DNA of 64,000 nucleotides from Enterobacter pseudoroggenkampii (GCF_026420145.1 NZ_JAPMLV010000001.1:1860001-1924000); one strand, 5' to 3'; numbered from the stretch's first letter, positions 29,597 to 37,737 are shown. Numbers and translations: made by a program. Notes: generated by a model from the sequence alone, not told the origin.

Positions 29597-30115
29597 TTAC
29601 CCTTTAGTGATTACAATGCTCCTATGATCTGTCTCATTTTTTATCCATAACATTTCATCTTGAGGTAACGATCCATCACTGCAGAAATCTACAAGTTCAC
29701 CTTGCCAATCATCGGGAACATATTTGTGATAATGCATACTTTCGACATATTGGGAATATAGTCTTTTATTATCAAAGTCTATAAACAAATCTGGCATTAG
29801 ATCATATATATCCCACCAGGTGGTTTTTTGCGAAAGCCTATTATAAAACTCCTCAGCTATATCATCCTTATTATATAAATAAGCATCTTTAATTAAACCA
29901 TCAATGAATATCTTTGCGTTTTCTTCATTTACAACTGGTATGTTATATCTTTCCTTATGAATATCCTGTAGGTTTATTTCCATCCCACTTCTCACAAAAT
30001 CTTCTACCCATTTTGCTCTGTCTAAAACCCACATTTCTTTAAAGGCCACGAACCAATAAAATCTTCCTTCGTTCTTTATTATCACAAGGAGTTCTTCATC
30101 TTTATTAATATTCAT
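29597..30115 (-). CDS. Hypothetical island protein, likely immunity
   Basis: 172 residues, acidic and aromatic-rich (FYWFVAFKEMWVLDRAKW, KTTWWDIYDLMPDLFIDFD), cytosolic. No family recognised. It ends before the scraps at 29484-29580 and starts 8 bases after the decayed Imm26-like fragment. Confidence 0.55.
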   Translation of the reverse strand: MNINKDEELLVIIKNEGRFYWFVAFKEMWVLDRAKWVEDFVRSGMEINLQDIHKERYNIPVVNEENAKIFIDGLIKDAYLYNKDDIAEEFYNRLSQKTTWWDIYDLMPDLFIDFDNKRLYSQYVESMHYHKYVPDDWQGELVDFCSDGSLPQDEMLWIKNETDHRSIVITKG

Positions 30116-30123
30116 ATAATAAC

Positions 30124-30520
30124 CTATTTTACACTCCCCGAGACTGGAATCGCTACTTCGTCAAGCCATTCTGCCCATATTGATGGTAATTCATACGATC
30201 TAACTGGCGTTGTCGGATCCACACGCTTAGGAATTAATCCCTCTTGATGTAACGGATTAGTACGATAACCAACCTGAGGTATTGCACTTTCTTCTTTTAA
30301 ATCCGCCATCCGCTTAGGGACTTTAAAGGAGAATACATTTGCCTCGCTCATGTAGATATTTTTAAAAGTTACAAAATGACCCTTTTCCCACATGAATTAT
30401 CCGTAATACTTGGCGGAAATAACAAATTATTTTTTCCAATAAAGAATCTTCTGGTTAAGAAAATAATCCGCACGATTAATAGAGGCATCCGCCAAGGCAC
30501 GGTATGAGAGATACCAAGTT
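30124..30520 (-). pseudogene. Decayed Imm26-like gene, C-terminal part
   Basis: Minus-strand frames from about 30520 down give ADYFLNQK, LLFPPSITDNSC and then, after a one-base loss in TGTTGG, WEKGHFVTFKNIYMSEANV to PVSGSVK. Each piece aligns with the fragment at 34377-34845 (DYFTSSLQ, LLLPPIITDNSCW, KNGSFVTFKTIETSEVD). The N-terminal Imm26 portion is absent. An apparent 89-codon ORF at 30124-30393 is just the last in-frame part. Confidence 0.65.
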
Positions 30521-30648
30521 TTCAACTTACAACGAGCAAACCGTAAATCTATTGTCCTGCCATGGTTTGGCCTTCAAGAATCGAGGGCTCTACAGCGGTT
30601 TGAACATTCAAAACCTAATGCCCCCGACAGTGATCTAACATTAATGCC

Positions 30649-31650
30649 TTAAATCGAATATATTAAATTAAAAAGCATTCGACCTTCATTTTTTTCAAGG
30701 CTGATGTCATATTCATTGCCAACCACCTTAAATATCTCGTCTTCATTCACAAAAAAAACTCTGTACACTATTGAAGAAATTATTTGTCTAAACATATCTG
30801 AAGAAACATGTCTTCTTAAAGTTTTGAGATCAGCCAAATTATTTCTAACAATATAATACGAATAATTCATTAGAATGAAATTTGATATTAGTAAATTCTT
30901 CGTGGATTGATACTTGTCAAAACAATGTTCCAAGGCTCTATAAATTGTTTTTTTAGATTTCTCATAAGTATTAATAAAACTATCAGGATCGCAAAGGTAG
31001 CAGTTTTTATCATTAAAAGACAGGGAACTTCTATCGTTGTTCGCAACAAACAAAAAATTCAGCACTGATAATTGATAATGTTTTATAGACTTAATATCTT
31101 CAAAGTTTTTCTTTTTTTCAAATTGTACATAAAATTGCTCAAGCAAAGACAATATTGAGACATTATCATGCTGAGAAGTATTTATATAAATCCCATCTTT
31201 AGTAATGCATAGCAAATTATAAGAGTCATCATCCATGCCCATTTCAAAACACAAAAATCTTAAAAAAAAGCTTTTTGCTTTTATAGCGTAATCTTCTTCG
31301 TTATCTTTTAAAGAAAACAGTTGATAGATATAAAACAAGATAAAGATATCTTTATCTATACGCTGTCGGTTATCTATTTGAAAAAGATAACCTAATCGAG
31401 AAAGGAAAACTTCAAATGCATACTTACCATCTTCACTTAGGCCTAACTTGTTTAACGCACGCTGAAACATAACTTTAGGAAAGCAAGTTTGCCAACGACT
31501 CAACTCTACATGCTTCCCATTTTCTTTTTTAAAACAAACGGGGAATAGGTCCGGTTCATCCTGAACATAGATATATTTTCCGAAACTTTCAATCTCTGCT
31601 CTCGCATTAGTGAAGTGTTCAATTTTATGTATAAACATTTCAAAAATCAT
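30649..31650 (-). CDS. Large unrecognised island protein next to a decayed Rhs tip
   Basis: 333 residues, AT-rich coding, mostly helical, with many Phe, Tyr and Lys and a short CYLCDPDSF motif near residue 213. No signal peptide or clear membrane span. Its start codon overlaps the stop of the toxin-tip frame at 31650-31868, the position of a cognate immunity gene, but it is far larger than usual immunity proteins (80-200 residues). 30521-30648 upstream of the next feature holds no recognisable gene. I cannot name a family. Confidence 0.6.
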   Translation of the reverse strand: MIFEMFIHKIEHFTNARAEIESFGKYIYVQDEPDLFPVCFKKENGKHVELSRWQTCFPKVMFQRALNKLGLSEDGKYAFEVFLSRLGYLFQIDNRQRIDKDIFILFYIYQLFSLKDNEEDYAIKAKSFFLRFLCFEMGMDDDSYNLLCITKDGIYINTSQHDNVSILSLLEQFYVQFEKKKNFEDIKSIKHYQLSVLNFLFVANNDRSSLSFNDKNCYLCDPDSFINTYEKSKKTIYRALEHCFDKYQSTKNLLISNFILMNYSYYIVRNNLADLKTLRRHVSSDMFRQIISSIVYRVFFVNEDEIFKVVGNEYDISLEKNEGRMLFNLIYSI

Positions 31651-32842
31651 TACGTAATCCTCTTACCACATTTCTTCCAATTACCTTTAGCATCTTTCTT
31701 TTCAATCTGGAATGAAGTGATTTTCTCATTAAAACGAGGAAGGATATTTTTATCCAGGGTTAAATCCTGGTCGGCTATCATGATTAACCCATATGGCTTT
31801 ATCACCTCGATTATTTGGGACCAATCCACCTTTACCACCACGCTCAGAAGCTGATGCAATCGCTTCATCTTTACTCGTATAGCGTATAACTTCCTCTTGT
31901 TTTAATCCCAGAAGGTCTATTCGCGTAAGACTATTTGCACCATACAGGTAAAGATTTATCTCCCCCGCCAGCCCTATCGGGTCCTTCTGCGTAAACCGTC
32001 CGCAGTCCGGGTCGTAATACCGGAACAGATTGTCGTGCAACCATCTCACAATGCAGGTGTTGACCCTGCATCCGCAGGTTCTGGGAATATTCTGATCCCT
32101 GCGTCTCGCTTTCCCGCAACAGCTTGCCCCAGGCGCAGTTCACCCCTTCCCAGCGCACCTGCCCTTCGATATCCGTCATCCGCTCTGGCGTGCCGTTGGA
32201 CTGGCAGTGGAACCAGAAGATCCCCGGCGCTTCCACGCCGTCAATTCGCGCCAGCGGGTCGTAGCTGTCCTGGTCGCTGTAGACATAGGTCAGAGGCACG
32301 TCTCCGTGCAGCTCCTGCAGCAGACGGAACCCTTCCCAGACAAACCGGCTTGCCGGTTAGCTGTCCGCCTTGCATTTGGCGTCGCATTTTGCTGATGCGT
32401 GGTCCGAGCGGGTCGTAGCGGAAGCTGACCTGCATCTGCGGCCTGTTGCGATCCCGCGGCTGGCTGATAACCTCCGTCAGGCGGTGTTCGGCGTCGTACC
32501 GGTAGTGCCAGCGGATCTGGCCGTTATCCTTCTCTACGGTACGGCCGTGGATGTCATAACGCCACTGAATACCGTTCAGTTGCGTGACCCGGTTATGGGC
32601 AATCTTCTTTCCAGCGCCCTCTAACGGATTACCAGCCGCATCCCAGCGTCACTGCTCCTGACCGGGCAGCGAGCCGTCCTGAGCGAGCAGGCCCCGGCGC
32701 TGTCGTACTGCCAGCGGTTCCAGTTAAACGGGTTATCGTCCCGTTCTTCCCGCACCAGGTTATTGCGATAATCGTACTCCAGGCGCCGGGACCAGCGGCG
32801 CGGCGACGGGCGCTGGGCATTGCCGGTAAAGTTGTCCCATCG
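31650..32842 (-). pseudogene. Displaced Rhs 3' fragment with decayed toxin tip
   Basis: Rhs core codons run from the ychF junction at 32842 to the conserved core end (DPIGLAGEINLYLYGANSL near 31960), with frameshifts and a loss near 32355. The tip reads EEVIRYTSKDEAIASASERG to DSRPGFNPG. After a frameshift near 31760 it continues NILPRFNEKITSFQIEKKD to KKCGKRIT, ending at 31650. The toxin class is not recognised. It abuts ychF copy D. Confidence 0.75.
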
Positions 32843-32910
32843 ATAAAGATTACATCGTTAAAGATGGCGACGTAATGAACTTCTTGTTTAACGTTTGATT
32901 TGTTTTGAAT
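32478..32910. repeat. 433-bp direct repeat, left copy (Rhs core plus ychF end)
   Basis: Matches 35352-35784 at a constant offset of 2874 bases with no indel; I see about five substitutions. Homology begins at CAGGCGGTGTTCG inside the Rhs core, crosses the Rhs/ychF junction and ends at TTTGTTTTGAAT. Confidence 0.9.
32845..32898 (+). repeat. Copy D of the ychF 3' end (18 codons, protein sequence unchanged)
   Basis: 54 bases encoding [21 protein letters not shown] exactly as the resident gene, but with synonymous changes only (GAC, GTA, TTG and GTT in place of GAT, GTG, CTG and GTC). It is followed by an own terminator-like stretch (AAAAAAACC..GGTTTTTTT near 32913-32942). Confidence 0.92.
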
Positions 32911-32978
32911 GAAAAAAAACCAAGCTTTGGGATGGTTTTTTTCAATATGGGGGACTCATTGCGCCCCCCGAATACTAC

Positions 32979-33176
32979 TTATAATTGAAGTGGTTTATAA
33001 CTTATAATTTTATCCGCAATTTCTTCTGCGCTAAGTTCTTCATAATAAATATAATTAGCTGCCTGAGGATCTGCGACACTTCTACAAAGGAGGTCGATGT
33101 CATTATCAGCTTCTTCTTCTGTCCCTTCGCTGTGTTGGATTTTCCTTATTAGTTCGATAAGCACTTGTCTTTGCAT
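32979..33176 (-). CDS. Colicin/pyocin-type (Im) immunity protein
   Basis: 65 residues from the ATG at 33176, with GAGG 6 bases upstream. The pattern LIELIRKIQHSEGTEEEAD, a VADPQAANYIYY motif and EEIADKIISYK matches the four-helix Im7/Im9 family, whose helix III carries the conserved D..YY that contacts the DNase. It lies 8 bases after the stop of a decayed HNH nuclease tip, its natural target. The gene itself appears intact. Confidence 0.8.
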   Translation of the reverse strand: MQRQVLIELIRKIQHSEGTEEEADNDIDLLCRSVADPQAANYIYYEELSAEEIADKIISYKPLQL

Positions 33177-33184
33177 ATTATACC

Positions 33185-33420
33185 TCAAAAATGATAAGCA
33201 CGATCTAGAATGTCAAGGTGATATTTTGTTGTAACGATTACTTGATTATCAATCATCATAAATACCGCCTCCATGTTGGATAGGGGTTCTCTGGTGTAGG
33301 ACATAAGATCTATTTTTCCCGCTCCACTGTGTATCATGCACTATTGGAGCTTTTCCGCCCCGCATTCCAGAAACGACAGAGCGTGGGCTTTTGTCAAGGC
33401 ATTTCGATTTGGTTGCTTAA
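33185..33420 (-). pseudogene. Decayed colicin-like HNH nuclease toxin tip
   Basis: Minus-strand translation gives SGMRGGKAPIVHDTQW, SYVLHQRTPIQHGGGIYDD and, after a one-base shift near 33236, DNQVIVTTKYHLDILDRAYHF followed by a stop at 33185. This is the colicin/S-pyocin HNH-type C-terminus (H..PI..GG.YD-DN...T...H). The first catalytic HH reads HQ, the frame is broken and the N-terminal part is missing. Its Im partner lies directly downstream. Confidence 0.72.
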
Positions 33421-33448
33421 TTAAGCGAACTGCTCATCATTATTAAAA

Positions 33449-34126
33449 TCATGTTCTATATGTGTCATTTTCCCTATAATAATTCACCTCATCGATAAAC
33501 CATTTATTCCCATGACCTCCACTATTTTTATTCTTCACCATATAGTTCAAAGAACTGACTAACATCCATCCTTTCAAAGAAAAAGTTTCTACTGCTAAGG
33601 GCATTTCCAGACCCTCTTCATCAAGGTATATTTCGTCATCCTCCAAACTTTGGATATAATCCCAAGAGATATAAAAGAAGTGAGTATCTTCAGGCCGTGC
33701 TTCCCATGTATTTATATTAGTATAAATCCATTCACCAGGCTCTAACTGAGAAAGACTTGCTATTAATTCATCTATAGATGTATATGTATTCATTATACCC
33801 TCACAATTATCTGCATCGAGACCCCCCCAAGTTTTTCTTCCACCATATCCTTTCGGGTCATAATCCAGATGCCTTGAGTTATGATCTGGCCAATCAACCA
33901 ATTGTAACAACCCACCAACTCGCTCATGATGATGCCAAGTTGTTTCCCAACCAGAACCTGTTGGAGCTGTTCTTAGGAGCGCGCCACGCTTACCTGGTGA
34001 AACCTTTTCAAATATGCCCGGGAATTTTTCCTCAAGGGAAGCTCTATATGATGGGTCATTATTCATTTTATAATATAATTGTCTGTTCGCTTTCTGGAAG
34101 TGTTTTCCGTCACTCATTCTAAACAT
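33449..34126 (-). CDS. WHH-type HNH nuclease toxin tip fused in frame to a putative immunity protein
   Basis: 225 codons. Residues 1-105 contain TWHHHERVGGLLQLVDWPDH and ..YGGRKTWGG, the WHH variant of the HNH/Endo VII fold used by Rhs and CDI nuclease tips. From residue 112 (MNTYTSIDELIASLSQLEPG) the character changes to an acidic beta-rich protein of 114 residues, like an immunity protein. Just before that Met is a GAGG at normal spacing, so the second part has its own start at 33793. I infer that the toxin stop was lost by a small indel, joining a toxin remnant to its immunity gene. Confidence 0.65.
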   Translation of the reverse strand: MFRMSDGKHFQKANRQLYYKMNNDPSYRASLEEKFPGIFEKVSPGKRGALLRTAPTGSGWETTWHHHERVGGLLQLVDWPDHNSRHLDYDPKGYGGRKTWGGLDADNCEGIMNTYTSIDELIASLSQLEPGEWIYTNINTWEARPEDTHFFYISWDYIQSLEDDEIYLDEEGLEMPLAVETFSLKGWMLVSSLNYMVKNKNSGGHGNKWFIDEVNYYRENDTYRT

Positions 34127-34335
34127 GTTTTTAGGTAAGTTTTTTTAATATTGACTTTATAGGCGCCATCATCCCCAAGATTGAGAAATAATACACTCCC
34201 TTTATTTACCTCTTCTACTTCATCTTCTGGAAGACTCCACCAATCTACGTCTCCATTTATTCTATGCTTTAATGATATCAAATCATAAATAACTAAAGTG
34301 GTAGTATCTGTTTGTATGCTTATGATTTTTCTCAT
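34114..34335 (-). pseudogene. Truncated DUF6386-like gene
   Basis: 73 codons from the ATG at 34335 match the first half of 28453-28896 (IQTDTTTLVIYDLISLKHR, GDVDWWSLPEDEVEEVNKG, LFLNLGDDGAYKVNI). It then switches after KK to an unrelated TYLKTCLE end where the WHH toxin ORF begins. The switch marks a recombination joint. Confidence 0.7.
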
Positions 34336-34376
34336 TCCGTAAGCAAAGGCCGGAAATACCTCCACGGTCTAGCCTA

Positions 34377-34845
34377 TTAGTTAACAAAGCTTTCTATAGA
34401 TTTTATAATGCTTTTATAGAATTGAATCGACTCTTCACCGACTGGTATATTCTCAGTCGGCAATTCAATTGGCACTCCATGCTGATCATATATTTTATTT
34501 CTGACAGGATTTTTAAAATAATGCTGTGGTAAAATATCCACTTCGCTCGTTTCGATAGTTTTAAACGTTACGAAAGAACCGTTTTTCCAACATGAATTAT
34601 CAGTAATAATTGGTGGCAATAGCAAATTATCTTTTGCCAATACAGCATCTTCTTGAAGCGAAGATGTAAAATAGTCATATATATATAACTATAGTATTTT
34701 TGAATGGGCCGACATCTATTTTACCCAGGGCGACCATACCATAGCCTAATCGATCATCATTTAACTGGAAGTAAAAAACATCGCCTTCTTTTGGCCACTT
34801 TTTTTGCTTTTCATTTCCTGACACTACTGTAAGTCTGTCGGCCAT
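34377..34845 (-). pseudogene. Imm26-like gene split by a TA-repeat frameshift
   Basis: The ATG at 34845 opens a 56-codon frame (MADRLTVVSGNEKQKKWPKE, GDVFYFQLNDDRLGYGMV) with the Imm26 pattern, stopping at 34675 inside a TA repeat. The other frame continues DYFTSSLQEDAVLAKDN, NSCWKNGSFVTFKTIETSE to IKSIESFVN. One extra TA unit would join them into a protein of about 155 residues. It starts inside the toxin-tip remnant that ends at 34824. Listed as a pseudogene, but phase variation is possible. Confidence 0.7.
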
Positions 34846-35718
34846 TTTACATTAACCCCATTGTTTTTAAGCCAGTTTCCACCCCACAAAACAGCATCCG
34901 AGTATAACTTTCTTGTAGGACTTATGCTATTGATAGAATTTTCAAAATGGGAATTATTGTGAATAACTGCTTATTCTATGCTCCGTGCATGACCGCGATT
35001 TAGCCTTCTTCAGTGATTCTAAATCCTAAATACACATGGGTATTATTCCCACCTTTTGCCTTTCTTTTAATCCAGTCAGCAAATGACATGTTTCTCACTG
35101 ACCGTTAGGGCTTCCATTTTTGCAAGCGGTTAAACCTATAGGATCCCCCCAGCGCATTCGGCGCATACTGGTAAAGATTTATCCCCCCGCCAGCCCTATC
35201 GGGTCCTGATGCGTAAACCGTCCGCAGTCCGGGTCGTAATACCTGAACAGATTGTCGTGCAACTCTCTCACAATGCAGGTGTTGCCCCTGCATCCGCTCG
35301 TTCTGGGAATATCCTGATCCCTGCGTCTCGCTCTCCCGCAGCAGCTTGCCCCAGGCGGTGTTCGCCGTCGTACCGGTAGTGCCAGCGGATCTGGCCGTTA
35401 TCCTTCTCTACGGTACGGCCGTGGATGTCATAACGCCACTGAATACCGTTCAGTTGCGTGACCCGGTTATGGGCAGTCTTCTTTCCAGCGCCCTCTAACG
35501 GGTTACCAGCCGCATCCCAGTGCCACTGCTCCTGACCGGGCAGCGAGCCGTCCTGAGCGAGCAGGCCCCGGCGCTGTCGTACTGCCAGCGGTTCCAGTTA
35601 AACGGGTTATCGTCCCGTTCTTCCCGCACCAGGTTATTGCGATAATCGTACTCCAGGCGCCGGGACCAGCGGCGCGGCGACGGGCGCTGGGCATTGCCGG
35701 TAAAGTTGTCCCATCGAT
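34824..35718 (-). pseudogene. Displaced Rhs 3' fragment with decayed toxin tip
   Basis: Rhs core from the ychF junction (35718) to NLYQYAPNALGGSY near 35140, with an internal deletion at 35352 (tip-proximal sequence joined to earlier core). The tip is broken: MSFADWIKRKAKGGNNTHVY, then HNNSHFENSINSISPTRKLY, ending NGVNVKWPTDLQ-stop at 34824, which overlaps the Imm26-like ATG. The toxin class is unrecognised. Confidence 0.7.
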
Positions 35719-35784
35719 AAAGATTACATCGTTAAAGATGGCGACGTAATGAACTTCTTGTTTAACGTTTGATTTGTTTTGAAT
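35352..35784. repeat. 433-bp direct repeat, right copy (Rhs core plus ychF end)
   Basis: Partner of 32478-32910. To its left the Rhs sequence differs because of a deletion junction at CAGGCGGTGTTC, to its right the DNA leads into the TPR gene instead of the Im gene. Confidence 0.9.
35719..35772 (+). repeat. Copy E of the ychF 3' end
   Basis: Identical over 54 bases to copy D, so it encodes the unchanged YchF C-terminus with the same synonymous differences from the resident gene. Confidence 0.92.
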
Positions 35785-35801
35785 GGTATAAATTACTGTT
35801 C

Positions 35802-36203
35802 TTACGCCTTCTTACGCAGATAGAACTCAAGATATTTTTTAGGTCTATCCTGAAAAGCACGCTCTTTGCCGTAGTTATAAGCATCGTTAAAATATTTATA
35901 CGCTTCATTGAATTGATTCAACTCGTAACAGACCATACCCAAGTCGATTAACGGTGCAGTGTCTATATCCGATCCACGTGTCCGTAAAGCCGTCTCTCCC
36001 CATTTCTTTGCCTCAACGTAATCCGCAAGATCAAAATATGCGCTGTACATGCATGCAGAGATCCAGTTGGCAAATTCTGATTCGGACTTTGGTTCAGGAA
36101 GAGCTTGCCAGGCCTTTTGGTATTGTTCTAAAGCCTCGGCGTATTTTTGGCTGTCGTGTAACTCGTTTCCTTTTTCAATAGTATTTGTTATAGATATTTT
36201 CAT
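35802..36203 (-). CDS. TPR-repeat protein, putative immunity
   Basis: About 133 residues from the ATG at 36203. Three tetratricopeptide-like helix pairs: ELHDSQKYAEALEQYQKAWQ, MYSAYFDLADYVEAKKWGE and VCYELNQFNEAYKYFNDAYN. Such small TPR proteins occur as immunity genes beside nuclease tips. First gene after ychF copy E. A decayed copy lies at 23426-23515. Confidence 0.75.
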   Translation of the reverse strand: MKISITNTIEKGNELHDSQKYAEALEQYQKAWQALPEPKSESEFANWISACMYSAYFDLADYVEAKKWGETALRTRGSDIDTAPLIDLGMVCYELNQFNEAYKYFNDAYNYGKERAFQDRPKKYLEFYLRKKA

Positions 36204-36290
36204 ACTCAAGCGCCTGTCCTTTTAATTAAAAATCCTTTTCTAAGCAACAATCGAATTCAATAAAATGCATTATTAAATTATCATTTTATA

Positions 36291-37079
36291 TTATAAAATT
36301 ATTACATTGCAATCGATCATCTTATAGCAAATCTTTTTAAGTATCAATGACTCTATAACATCCCAATCACCTCCACCGAGGCCAGCGCCTATTCTTGGCA
36401 TTTGTACTGAAAGGCGGTTTACTAAAGCAAAGTCAGATAACTTTTCAAGACAAACTTCCAGGGATGCATAACATACGTATTGATTTTTGTCATTGACATT
36501 TTTCTTAATACCATCTTGTGCATACATATTAGCAATAAATATCTGTTCTTTAGCATCAACCAAGACAAAATCAACCGTACCTAATTCTGGGGTGTTATTT
36601 CCATTGAAGCTATTGAGATAGTATTCCTTTGCAGAAGGATATTTATTTGAAAGAGACAGAACAAAGCCTTTACCCCATTTCCCTTTATTATTCACAATGT
36701 GAGCAATAACTATGGATTTTTTCAAAGGTTCCACAGCATTTCCAGACAAGAGCTTTATTTGTTTTTTTTCTTGCAATGAACTCGTTGATGTTTTCCAGAA
36801 AGTTTCAAATTCCTCATTCGAAATTTCTTCAGTATCACTTAAGTCCAGATCGCTTTTTTTACCATCATACAGCAGAAAACCAACTTTCTCGTTTTTATCT
36901 AGCAAAGAGGAAGATGCATAACAATCGCCATCTATAATATTTATTTGTCGTGTGGCCACCTCCCCTATGAATTCATTGAGAATAATTCCTTCACCTGCAA
37001 TAAAATCAACGTTACCTTTATAGTATTTTTTCACATCAACCACAACTCCTCGCACTTTTAACAATTCTTTCGGAGACAT
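36291..37079 (-). CDS. Macro-domain protein, possible ADP-ribosyl hydrolase or immunity
   Basis: 262 residues from the ATG at 37079. Residues 1-105 are an acidic N-terminal domain of unknown type. Residues 110-262 form a macro domain: LLSGNAVEPL, IVIAHIVNNKGKWGKGFVL (the ADP-ribose loop), and VQMPRIGAGLGGGDWDVIES near 235, as in Poa1p/TARG-like macro proteins. These bind ADP-ribose and often remove it from targets. In an immunity array this suggests protection from an ADP-ribosylating toxin, but no such toxin is adjacent. Confidence 0.78.
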   Translation of the reverse strand: MSPKELLKVRGVVVDVKKYYKGNVDFIAGEGIILNEFIGEVATRQINIIDGDCYASSSLLDKNEKVGFLLYDGKKSDLDLSDTEEISNEEFETFWKTSTSSLQEKKQIKLLSGNAVEPLKKSIVIAHIVNNKGKWGKGFVLSLSNKYPSAKEYYLNSFNGNNTPELGTVDFVLVDAKEQIFIANMYAQDGIKKNVNDKNQYVCYASLEVCLEKLSDFALVNRLSVQMPRIGAGLGGGDWDVIESLILKKICYKMIDCNVIIL

Positions 37080-37281
37080 CAAGATCTTTTGTGTTTAAGA
37101 TAAAGAATGTATTTTTCCGGGGTTCAATTACATCCAGGCCAGTAACATCTATGTCAACAAAATGGCTTATACCTTTTTATTTTCTCGTTTAGGATGGCAA
37201 CTGTCCAATTTATATTGGAAACACTATGATATAGTCATATAAGTAACTTCAATTGAATCATATATTTTACCAGTTCTCCAC

Positions 37282-37737
37282 TTACAATTCATGAGGGTCT
37301 AAGCAATAGTGGCAGAGAATTGTTCCTGTTAGGTTATGAGGGTCATAAGCAGCATCAACATGTCCCCACTCCCTTGATACAGGAAGAACAATAGTAGATT
37401 TAGTTTTGAACCATTCCCTTAAACATCGGGTGACTTTCCCTTCGGTTCTATTCTGTTTTCCCATCAATAATTTTTCTGGGGCGAAGCGCCAACTACGAAT
37501 TATTGAGTTAGGATCATTGGGAACCAAGAAGTCAATTATTAGATATATATCTCCGAACTCATGGTCACCTTTAAGGATAGTTCTGTATGAGACTGTTTTA
37601 TTGTCTTTTTTTTCAGGCCACCCCTCCCACCTTACATTTGTATTATTAAACAACTCTGTCTTAGTAACTCTTGGTCCTAATAGAACCCTTTTATTAAATT
37701 TAAGAACACCAGTTTCTGCGTCAAAATTCATTTTCAC
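37282..37737 (-). CDS. Putative immunity protein, distant family A member
   Basis: 151 residues (GTG at 37737, or ATG two codons on). N-terminus MNFDAETGVLKFNKRVLLG, central FAPEKLLMGKQ, end VSREWGHVDAAYDPHNLTG, with the W-GH/W-GS position matching family A. The GTG overlaps the TGA of the toxin-tip frame at 37734, strong evidence of a toxin-immunity pair. 37080-37281 upstream of the macro gene end holds no further gene. Confidence 0.65.
   Translation of the reverse strand: MKMNFDAETGVLKFNKRVLLGPRVTKTELFNNTNVRWEGWPEKKDNKTVSYRTILKGDHEFGDIYLIIDFLVPNDPNSIIRSWRFAPEKLLMGKQNRTEGKVTRCLREWFKTKSTIVLPVSREWGHVDAAYDPHNLTGTILCHYCLDPHEL

Noticed and set aside
30521..30648. Possible insertion-sequence remnant in the gap before the 333-residue gene
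   Set aside because: Minus-strand fragments such as TIDLRFARCKLKTWYLSYRA suggested a transposase at first, but there are no inverted ends, no target duplication and no family motif.
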